DNA from: SAR324 cluster bacterium
GTDB lineage: Bacteria > SAR324 > XYD2-FULL-50-16
Assembly: GCA_028282885.1 (NCBI GenBank)
Contig: JANQGX010000075.1
Span: forward strand, 1 to 64,000
Direction: 5' to 3'
DNA length: 64,000 nt
Part shown: in pieces, positions 26,138 through 33,763 of the stretch
How the letters are laid out: each line of letters begins with the position of its first letter
How positions within the stretch are numbered: the first letter of the stretch is position 1
Made by a program: the position numbers and the translations under genes
The notes under the pieces: generated by a model
What the model saw: only the letters and a program-made list of their open reading frames with translations
Databases searched by the model: none
Told to the model about the DNA's origin: nothing

Positions 26138-27859
26138 CTATTGAATTGTGAAATCGACCTGATCATGGGAGACGTTGCCCACGTTATCGATGACCCTTAT
26201 TTTCACGACATAATCAGTACTCTTCTGAAACGAAAGAGGCTTTTTGTATTTCATTTCCTTGCCATCGTTAATACTGTAATAAATATCCCTGATCCCCGAC
26301 TGTTTATCTGTTGCAGCCAGATAGAGTAGAGATTTGCGAGGATAGATACTCTCTTCAGGTACTGTCGGATTTACACTGAAATGATAGAAAATCTCGGGCG
26401 CTTTTTCATCAACATACAGATTGATCACACTCAAATCGCTTTCATTGTTCACATTATCAACTGCAAAATAGGACAAGGTATGCCCACCTTCCGAAGTTAA
26501 AGAAAACGGTTCACTGTAGGAGATTACAGATTCTGTCTCTGGATCAGCATCAATCATGTAGGATACTCCTTTGACTCCGGAAAGATTGTCCGATCCCGGA
26601 AGAGAGATCATGGTTGCCAATCTGACATAGTGGGTTTTTCTGCTGAAATAGTGTTCTCCAGTGAATTTCGGTGTGACTTCCGGTGGAGAAATATCCACCA
26701 CAACCTTTTTCTTAACGGTTTGGCTGACATTCAACACTTTGTCACTGGATGCATAGGAGAAGTTGAATTCACCATTTTTCCAGGGAAAACCGAATGGAGA
26801 TTCATATGTTTTTGCGACCCGGTTGGGAAAATAGTAGCGGATTCTGCGGACACCCGCCTTGTTATCAAGTGCTGTAAGCTCAACCACCGTATATCCGGAA
26901 ACGAAGGTTGTGTTTCCTTTAACATACTGATCTCCAAGTAAGTTATAGGAAACCTCAGGTGGAATGCTATCCAGGTAGAAAGTAAATGTTTTGTTGTCCT
27001 CAGCATTGCCGACCCTGTCTTCAGCAGCATATATAAGGGAGTGAACACCGTCTTTCAAACCGGACATGTTCAAAGGCTGATTCTTGTAAACGCCTTTCTC
27101 ACCTTTAAAGCGATAGCGAATCTGTTTCACCCCTGCCTTGGCGTCACGACTTTTCAATGAAACCTTGCTCCTGGGTGAAAGGATATCCTCACCTTCCACA
27201 ACAACATGACCACCTATAATCTTGTAGCTGGTCTCCGGCGGCGTGAAATCAAGTGCATATAGCCGGGTTCTCTCCTTGGATTTGTTCCCGACATTATCCA
27301 AGGCGTAAAAGACCAGTTTATAGTCCATTTCTTCCACCAGTTGTATAGGCTGGCCGTATTTTGAAAACTGATCTGAGTTGAGTCCATAAAACGTGCCGAA
27401 AACACCGGAACTCTCATCTGTGGTCTGCAATGTTATGGTTACCGGTTTACCGTAAATGTTTACGTTACCGTTGTAGACCCAGGGGGCCTTTGTCACGGAA
27501 ACCTTGGTTCTGGGTGATTTGCCGTCGTCATAGACGTAAAAAAGGTGATTTTCCTTACGCTTCTGAGGAATTCGATGATCGGCCATATGCTTGATACTGT
27601 GCTTGCCATGACCTTCAAACTGAAATGGTTTAACTTCTCCGGATCCCATGCTGGCTTCGTTTTTCATCAGGTAGCTGGGAGCTTTTTCATCCGTGGATGT
27701 GCTTAAACGCAGGAAAATCGGTTGCTTGCTCTTAACAAAGATTCTGCCTTCTTTATCAACATAAACCGGACTTGGTCCGCCACCGGCTTGTTGTGAAAAT
27801 CCAGCCATCGGTATCATAACACCAATGATAAGACCTATGATTTTCAAAAAGATTTTCAT
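26138..27859 (-). CDS. Secreted Ig-like repeat protein (OmpL47-type beta-sandwich domains)
   Basis: The 573-residue protein has an N-terminal signal peptide (about 1-22, ending MAGFSQQ) and about five tandem beta-sandwich repeats of roughly 95 residues. Each repeat carries a line like LTALDNKAGVRRIRYYF or LAATDKQSGIRDIYYSI, followed by HSLIYAAEDRVGNAED-like spacing (VDNVGN/VNNESD). This matches the OmpL47 and Big-type Ig repeats seen in surface proteins. It has no membrane anchor, barrel or sortase signal. The ATG at 27859 has GGAGG 6 bases before it, a strong site. It probably acts outside the cytoplasm in adhesion or scaffolding; the ligand is unknown. Confidence 0.75.
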   Translation of the reverse strand: MKIFLKIIGLIIGVMIPMAGFSQQAGGGPSPVYVDKEGRIFVKSKQPIFLRLSTSTDEKAPSYLMKNEASMGSGEVKPFQFEGHGKHSIKHMADHRIPQKRKENHLFYVYDDGKSPRTKVSVTKAPWVYNGNVNIYGKPVTITLQTTDESSGVFGTFYGLNSDQFSKYGQPIQLVEEMDYKLVFYALDNVGNKSKERTRLYALDFTPPETSYKIIGGHVVVEGEDILSPRSKVSLKSRDAKAGVKQIRYRFKGEKGVYKNQPLNMSGLKDGVHSLIYAAEDRVGNAEDNKTFTFYLDSIPPEVSYNLLGDQYVKGNTTFVSGYTVVELTALDNKAGVRRIRYYFPNRVAKTYESPFGFPWKNGEFNFSYASSDKVLNVSQTVKKKVVVDISPPEVTPKFTGEHYFSRKTHYVRLATMISLPGSDNLSGVKGVSYMIDADPETESVISYSEPFSLTSEGGHTLSYFAVDNVNNESDLSVINLYVDEKAPEIFYHFSVNPTVPEESIYPRKSLLYLAATDKQSGIRDIYYSINDGKEMKYKKPLSFQKSTDYVVKIRVIDNVGNVSHDQVDFTIQ

Positions 27860-28240
27860 GGTATCCCTCCTTAAGGTTTTGTTAGCGATAAAATGAAAAC
27901 GGTGTCTGTTCAACCTGAATCGAGACTTGAGACTCAGCCTAATATCTTTTACAAACCGATTGGGCCAACTGGTGAATAGAATAAATCAAAACAGAGCGTT
28001 GAACGGGTTATTCATTCTACTGTAGGTCAAATCGAATAAAAATTGCAATAACAAAAAAGACTTAGCGGAAATCAGTCTCTAACTATAATAGGGCGACAGG
28101 GGATAAATACTTGTAACTTCTACGAAAGCGGGAAGGTGAAATCCCCACTCGAATTTACCGTCAGCAATATTTTCCGAGTGGCGGATTTGATTTGTGAAAA
28201 GAACACATTGCTTGAATGGAATCAGGATCTAGCCGGTTGA
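27860..28240. other. Intergenic region between the Ig-repeat gene and frr
   Basis: No ORF with a credible start is present in these 381 bases. The stretch holds the ribosome site of the Ig-repeat gene at its left end. An inverted repeat, CCACTCG at 28145-28151 with CGAGTGG at 28175-28181, has a 23-nt loop and could lie in the 3' end of the frr transcript. I see no convincing promoter. Confidence 0.35.
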
Positions 28241-28804
28241 CTACACCTCCATCAGCTCTTTCTCTTTTTCCATCATCAGTTCATCGACAACTTTTGTATA
28301 TTTATCAGTCAGATCCTGAACCGATTGCATATGTTGCTTCTGGTCATCCTGGGAAATTTCCTTGTTCTTCTCCATTTTCTTCAGTTGATCATTTCCATCC
28401 CGTCTGACATTGCGGATCGGAATCTTGGCATTCTCGCCAATCTTCTTGATTTGCTTGACCATTTCCTTTCTTCTCTCTTCGGTCAAGGGAGGAATCGGAA
28501 GACGAATGATGTTACCGTCATTTTGAGGCGTTAATCCCAGGTTTGCTTTTTGGATTGCCTTTTCAATCTCTCCTAACATCTTCTTTTCCCAAGGAGAAAT
28601 GGTAATCATCTGTGGATCAGGAACCGAGACATTACCAACCTGGTTAATCGGTGTCGGGGTCCCGTAATAATCCACTGACACATTATCCAATATAGCAGGA
28701 TTGGCTCTACCGGTGCGCACTTTCTGGAATTCCTTCTTAAGAACTTCAACAGCGTTCTTCATTTTCTTTTCTAAATCGTTTAATAGATCATCCATATCAC
28801 CCAT
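28241..28804 (-). CDS. frr: Ribosome recycling factor
   Basis: RRF splits post-termination ribosomes with EF-G. The 187-residue protein has normal family length, the RTGRANPAILDNVSVDYYG signature, and the two-domain pattern with the long helical C-terminus ending MMEKEKELMEV. The frame starts at an ATG at 28804; an internal ATG at 28795 (MDDLLND) is also plausible. No pyrH or tsf is adjacent, so frr is separated here from the usual pyrH-frr pair. Confidence 0.97.
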   Translation of the reverse strand: MGDMDDLLNDLEKKMKNAVEVLKKEFQKVRTGRANPAILDNVSVDYYGTPTPINQVGNVSVPDPQMITISPWEKKMLGEIEKAIQKANLGLTPQNDGNIIRLPIPPLTEERRKEMVKQIKKIGENAKIPIRNVRRDGNDQLKKMEKNKEISQDDQKQHMQSVQDLTDKYTKVVDELMMEKEKELMEV

Positions 28805-29132
28805 TTCTTCAGGTTTAGTATATCCATCACAGATCGACTGTCTGCAACGGGTTACTTTAAAACGATGTAACAGCTTCCAATCATCAGCCGTTTCTCTTTC
28901 TCATTCAAAACATTTCTAAGCCAGACTATCTGATGAGTCAACTTAAAATCAACGTTTTTTATTGTATGATTACTCTAAATTGATTAATATTTGACTATCA
29001 AAATCTCGATACAAAAGTATCAAATTGTTAGCTTTTTTCGATCCTCCGGATTGAGTTGGATCTGTAACAAAGAGTGCTACCAGGGATTCGTTTTCAGGCC
29101 CAAGTTCAACCCGGAAAACTGTCAGGAGAGAT
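28805..29132. other. Divergent intergenic region between frr and a small membrane-anchored protein
   Basis: These 328 AT-rich bases separate two divergent genes and should hold promoters for both. Weak candidates exist: on the minus strand TATACT (28822-28817) 16 bases from CAGACA, very close to the frr start, and on the plus strand TTGACT at 28991-28996 without a good -10. No RNA gene was recognised. Confidence 0.3.
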
Positions 29133-29393
29133 ATGAAAGGATTCTTTTTCGGGCTTACTGCAGGATTGGCGGCAGGTGTCGCAGCTCAAATGATGATCGC
29201 AAAAAACCATGAACAGATGCTGGAGCTTGTCCGAAGTCTACCGCGGTCGCTAAAGTTTGGTCCATCAAGTTCACTGGAAGAGTTGATGGCTCAAAAAGAC
29301 ATCATAGAAGATCTAATCATTAAAAAACAAAACGAAGCAAACGGTTTCGCTGCTGAACCTGATGACGATTTCGGAGATGACGAGGATTTCTAG
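29133..29393 (+). CDS. Small membrane-anchored protein with acidic tail
   Basis: The 86-residue protein starts with one hydrophobic, glycine-rich helix (GFFFGLTAGLAAGVAAQMMI) that could span the membrane or insert as a glycine zipper. A basic and then helical middle region follows (SLEELMAQKDIIEDLIIKK). The last 15 residues are strongly acidic (PDDDFGDDEDF). AGGAGAG lies just before the ATG, so translation is very likely. It resembles YtxH-like glycine-zipper proteins only in general form, and no function can be given. It is transcribed alone, away from frr and converging on nnr. Confidence 0.7.
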   Translation: MKGFFFGLTAGLAAGVAAQMMIAKNHEQMLELVRSLPRSLKFGPSSSLEELMAQKDIIEDLIIKKQNEANGFAAEPDDDFGDDEDF

Positions 29394-29506
29394 CTCTCCA
29401 TGACAGAGCATCCGGGCTGCCGATTGTATCGGGACATTCGTTTCTGATACAGGGCGGCTCAACTGATGGCTATGCCTGTGTCTCCAAATTACTTAACAAA
29501 TAGGTT

Positions 29507-30997
29507 TTAAACACCGGATCCCTTCTTAAGATCCATGATTGCTTCGTTAAGCCCTTCGATGAGAGACATTGCCGTTAAACACTCCTCGGCATGACTCTCA
29601 AGATAACGATCTCCGGCTCTTCCATGTAACCAAACTCCCAATAGTGCGGCTTTGTCGGCTGAGAGACCTTGTGCCAGCAATCCCCCAATGATTCCTGACA
29701 GCACGTCACCACTTCCTGCCGTAGACATTCCGGAATTTCCTGTACTATTGATATGCACGGATCCTGAAGGCAGAAAAACAATAGTCGGTGCCCCTTTGAG
29801 AACAAGAACTGTTTGATATTTCTCAACAAATGACAGGCCCTGCTCGATTCGTTCACGATTTGATGAAGGCTTTGGATATCCAGATAAATAAGCAAACTCG
29901 CCCGGATGTGGTGTCAGCACGCAATGAGGGAGATCGAGTTTGTTCCAGGCCCGGATGCCGTAAAAAGCATCCGCATCAAATATGATTGGCAAACCGGATT
30001 TACCAAGAATAGTTTCAATTTGGTTCCAGTTGTCCCTATCACGTCCCAAACCACATCCGATTACTAATGCATTGAAACTGTTGAGAAAATCAGCGGTTAA
30101 CTCAGCCTGATCGCATGACATTAACTCTGGAGCCTTTGCCAGAAAAGCTCCGCTATCTCCTCCAGGAAGTGCTGCCGTTACCAGTCCCGTACCTGTTTTC
30201 AGTGCGGCAAAACTGGCTAGAAGAGAAGCACCGGTTTTACCCGGGCTACCGCACCAGGTGATGAGATGACCATATTGATTTTTATAACTATCGGGTTTTC
30301 TATCGGGCAACCATTGTCCAATGGATTCTACAGTGGTCAGGTAATACTCCCGTTCCTTGGGATCGTATTTCTCCTTGATTGATATGTTTTGGGAGATTGT
30401 CTGGCCCGAGTACAATTTGCCGGGATACAGATGGTGTCCGATTTTTTGTTTTTGAAAGGTTATTGTCAGATCATTCTTGATAGCCGAGCCAAGCAGATCA
30501 CCTGTCGTTGCACTGATACCGGAAGGCAGGTCAACAGCGATCTTAAAACCGTTTAGCTTGTCAATTATGCTGATTGCATCAATCAGATCCCCCCTGATTT
30601 CCGATTCGATTCCGGTACCCAGGACTGCATCAATCACGATATCATCTTCCCGAATGGTTAAATCACTTTCCAGAAATTTATCCCAGGACAGGGTCTGTCC
30701 GAAATGTAGCCAAGCTTCAGCATTCAGTTTACAATCCGCGGACTTGGGCGGTTTTACCGCTACCGTCAGGCAGTTATATCCCCTGTTGGCAAGGTTTCGG
30801 GCTATTGCGTATCCGTCTCCGCCATTGTTGCCGGAGCCGCAAAAGACATGTATTTTACAGTCGCCACGAAGAAAAGGTTCCACCGCTTCAATCCACGACC
30901 GAGCCGCATTCTCCATCAAGACAATACCTGGTATCCCTATTTTTTCAATGGTGTACCGATCCATTTCTTGCATCTGTTTTGAATTGACCAGTCTCAT
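29507..30997 (-). CDS. nnr: Bifunctional NAD(P)H-hydrate epimerase/ADP-dependent dehydratase
   Basis: This 496-residue enzyme repairs damaged NAD(P)HX. The N-terminal YjeF epimerase domain has FCGSGNNGGDGYAIARNL and IVDAVLGTGIESEIRG-type motifs (the actual lead residues are DDIVIDAVL). The C-terminal ribokinase-like dehydratase has TPHPGEFAYLSG, DADAFYGI and the ATP/ADP-binding anion loop STAGSGDVLSGIIGG. Both catalytic halves appear intact. The length matches the E. coli fusion protein. The start ATG at 30997 is preceded by GGCAGG. Confidence 0.95.
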   Translation of the reverse strand: MRLVNSKQMQEMDRYTIEKIGIPGIVLMENAARSWIEAVEPFLRGDCKIHVFCGSGNNGGDGYAIARNLANRGYNCLTVAVKPPKSADCKLNAEAWLHFGQTLSWDKFLESDLTIREDDIVIDAVLGTGIESEIRGDLIDAISIIDKLNGFKIAVDLPSGISATTGDLLGSAIKNDLTITFQKQKIGHHLYPGKLYSGQTISQNISIKEKYDPKEREYYLTTVESIGQWLPDRKPDSYKNQYGHLITWCGSPGKTGASLLASFAALKTGTGLVTAALPGGDSGAFLAKAPELMSCDQAELTADFLNSFNALVIGCGLGRDRDNWNQIETILGKSGLPIIFDADAFYGIRAWNKLDLPHCVLTPHPGEFAYLSGYPKPSSNRERIEQGLSFVEKYQTVLVLKGAPTIVFLPSGSVHINSTGNSGMSTAGSGDVLSGIIGGLLAQGLSADKAALLGVWLHGRAGDRYLESHAEECLTAMSLIEGLNEAIMDLKKGSGV

Positions 30998-31215
30998 GTC
31001 TGCCTGCCTGTTATTGATTAACGGAAATGGTTAATTATTTGAAAGTCTAAACCGTGACGGATAAATCCTTTGTATCAGTACCTGTTTGCCGGAGATTGCT
31101 AACCCTTTCACCGGACTGGTATTCCGAATTTATCATAAATGGAATCAATAAAATCAGCAATCTCCATTTTCTTGCTTCATATCTCATGAGAATCTTATTC
31201 TCTGCAATTTGCGCT

Positions 31216-31243
31216 TTGTCAATAAAGGTGTCGGTGCTATAAT
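31216..31243 (+). promoter_or_regulatory. Promoter of rlmL with extended -10
   Basis: TTGTCA at 31216-31221 (5 of 6) and a perfect TATAAT at 31238-31243 are 16 bases apart. TGC just before the -10 makes it an extended -10 promoter. The transcript would start near 31250, about 63 nt before the rlmL ATG. This is the best promoter match in the window. The rest of 30998-31312 has no convincing gene. Confidence 0.65.
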
Positions 31244-31312
31244 CAGTTTTCGCTCGGATTTACTGCAACAACAAGAAACCATATCCATTTTCATAACTAT
31301 CCAACCTCAGCA

Positions 31313-33478
31313 ATGGCAGACTACCAGTTTTTTTTTGCCTCGGCCCCAAAGGGAATTGAAGACCTCGTTTACAATGAATTGAAATCTTTGGGTGCCAAGA
31401 ATCTGAAAAAAGCGAGGGCTGGCGTATCGTTTTCCGGCAATCTGGAAACAGCCTACAGGGCATGTTTGTGGCTTCGTACCGCAAATCGTGTGCTGTTACC
31501 AATATCCAAATTCTCAATGGAGACACCTGAAGCCTTATACCAGGGGATTATGAGAATCGATTGGCATGAACATCTTGAACCTGACGGATCCTTGCTGGTG
31601 GATTTCAACTCATCGAACTCCGCTGTCAACCATTCAAGATTCGGAGCCCAGAAAGTAAAAGATGCAATCGTTGACCAATTCAGAAATCGCTTCAATAAAA
31701 GACCTTCAATAAAAACAGGAACCCCTGATGTCAGGGTCAATGTTTATGTATTGAATAACAAGGCAACAGTCAGTATCGATCTTTCGGGACAGAGTCTCCA
31801 TATGAGAGGTTATCGCTCCGCAGATATCGAAGCCCCTTTAAAGGAAAACCTGGCTGCTGCTATTCTCATCCAGGCCGGATGGCCGGAAATCGCAAACTCT
31901 CAGGGCGGTCTGATTGATCCGATGTGCGGTTCCGGTACCTTGCCAATTGAAGCGGCGCTCATGGCTGCTGATTCGGCACCGGGATTACTTAGAAATCATT
32001 TTGGTTTCCTGAAATGGAAAAAGCATCAACCCGCCGTATGGGACAAGCTTCTGCAGGAAGCCGAAACACGCGAGATGGATGGTTTGAACAATCTGCCTTT
32101 TATCGCGGGATACGACGCAAATTCCCGCGCTATTGCCCAGGCAATTGATAATGCTAATAAAGCGGGTTTGAAATCGCTGCTCCATTTTGAAAAGAGAGAA
32201 TTTGCGGAGTGTAAACCTCATCCACGAATGAAACAGCCAGGCCTGATTATTCTCAATCCTCCCTACGGCATCCGCCTGGGTACTGAGGATGAGTTGAAAC
32301 CGCTGTACTCAAATATCGGCAGGCAGATCAAAAACTATTTTCAGGACTGGCAAGCCTCTGTTTTCACAGGTAATGAAAGCTTGGGGAAATCCCTGGGTCT
32401 GAGTCCAAAATCCCGAAATCGTCTTTACAACGGATCTATAGCCTGCACACTTCTCAATTTTGACATTCTTGAAAAACGCACTCCGGCCAAATCAAAGGCG
32501 AATGATCGTCAGGTGAAGCTCCCGGATGTGGAAATCCCGGAAAATGAGATCGTCATGTTTACCAACAGGATTCGAAAAAATCAGAAGAAGTTTCGAACCT
32601 GGTTAAAAAACAACAAAATCAGTTGCTATCGTTTGTATGACAAAGACATCCCCGAATTTGCGGTAAGTATTGATATTTATGATCGTATTGCACATGTTCA
32701 GGAATATAAACCCCCTGAAAACGTCGACAGGAAAAAAGCCGACAGCAGGCTGAATGCCATTCTTGGTGTTTTGCCGGGAATATTGGGATTTTCCCACGAA
32801 GACATTGTCCTTAAAGTCCGTCAAAAACAATCCGGAACCGCCCAGTATTCAAAGCTTCAATCAAAAAACAAGTATGTTGAAGTCAATGAAAATGATTGTC
32901 GGTTTCTGGTTAACTTTACGGATTATCTGGATACGGGACTTTTTCTGGACCATCGATTGACCAGGGAACTCATCGGCGGTCTGGCAAAGGGAAAGCGCTT
33001 TTTAAACCTCTTCTCCTATACCGGTTCGGCGACTATTTATGCCGCAAAACATGGCGCCCGGCAGACCACTTCAGTTGATTCTTCAAATCATTACCTTGGG
33101 TGGGCGAAAAAGAATCTTGCTCTTAATGGTTTCAGTGAAACTAATCACCGGTTTTTCAAACACGATTGCGTTGAGTGGATGGAAGGCTGTTCCCAGTCTT
33201 TTGACCTGATATTTCTTGATCCCCCCACTTTTTCCAACTCAAAGAGCCGCAAACACGCATTTGATCTTCAAAAGGATCATGTTCGGCTCATACGTCTTGC
33301 CATGAAGCTTTTGGATCAACAGGGTATTCTTTTGTTCTCCAATAATTACAGAAAGTTTCGCATGGATACAAAATCCTTGAATTCATACCTGCTGGAAAAC
33401 ATTTCCCTGGAAACCATCCCCCCCGATTTTCAACGATCGCTCAAAATCCATCAATGCTGGAGAATCAGTCACAGATAG
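31313..33478 (+). CDS. rlmL: Bifunctional 23S rRNA methyltransferase RlmKL
   Basis: This 721-residue enzyme methylates two guanines of 23S rRNA (G2445 and G2069, E. coli numbers). The N-terminal THUMP domain is followed by the RlmL methyltransferase with the SAM loop LIDPMCGSGTLPIEAAL and the catalytic NPPYG (in IILNPPYGIRLG). The C-terminal RlmK methyltransferase has SAM loop FLNLFSYTGSATIYAAKHG and FLDPPTFSNS. Fusion of the two halves is characteristic of Gammaproteobacteria and some Desulfobacterota. There is no clear Shine-Dalgarno before the ATG at 31313. It follows a strong promoter and stands alone. Confidence 0.96.
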   Translation: MADYQFFFASAPKGIEDLVYNELKSLGAKNLKKARAGVSFSGNLETAYRACLWLRTANRVLLPISKFSMETPEALYQGIMRIDWHEHLEPDGSLLVDFNSSNSAVNHSRFGAQKVKDAIVDQFRNRFNKRPSIKTGTPDVRVNVYVLNNKATVSIDLSGQSLHMRGYRSADIEAPLKENLAAAILIQAGWPEIANSQGGLIDPMCGSGTLPIEAALMAADSAPGLLRNHFGFLKWKKHQPAVWDKLLQEAETREMDGLNNLPFIAGYDANSRAIAQAIDNANKAGLKSLLHFEKREFAECKPHPRMKQPGLIILNPPYGIRLGTEDELKPLYSNIGRQIKNYFQDWQASVFTGNESLGKSLGLSPKSRNRLYNGSIACTLLNFDILEKRTPAKSKANDRQVKLPDVEIPENEIVMFTNRIRKNQKKFRTWLKNNKISCYRLYDKDIPEFAVSIDIYDRIAHVQEYKPPENVDRKKADSRLNAILGVLPGILGFSHEDIVLKVRQKQSGTAQYSKLQSKNKYVEVNENDCRFLVNFTDYLDTGLFLDHRLTRELIGGLAKGKRFLNLFSYTGSATIYAAKHGARQTTSVDSSNHYLGWAKKNLALNGFSETNHRFFKHDCVEWMEGCSQSFDLIFLDPPTFSNSKSRKHAFDLQKDHVRLIRLAMKLLDQQGILLFSNNYRKFRMDTKSLNSYLLENISLETIPPDFQRSLKIHQCWRISHR

Positions 33479-33763
33479 CCGGCTTAAACAATTAATGATT
33501 CTTTATAAGAATCTTCCCCAAAATCTGCGTTACGGCACAAAATATGATGTACAGGATGGATAAATATTGATCCAGAGTATTTCATCTTGGTTATTGGGTG
33601 ATCATGCGGTCTGTAATACATCCTTCTATCTGTAATTATTGAGCTATCACTGTGGGCCGCAATTCTCTTGTATTTTGAGGTCGATGGTGAAGAAACACTC
33701 AAAAGCTAATGCACCACAACAATCGGGCAAATTTTACCGAATTATTCAAACGCGACTCCAAAA

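Noticed and set aside
31054..31242. 62-codon open frame before rlmL
   Set aside because: It overlaps the well-matched rlmL promoter and lacks a ribosome site.
33497..33513. GATTCTT-TAT-AAGAATC hairpin as the rlmL terminator
   Set aside because: The stem is AT-rich with a 3-nt loop and only two T residues follow, so it is too weak to call.
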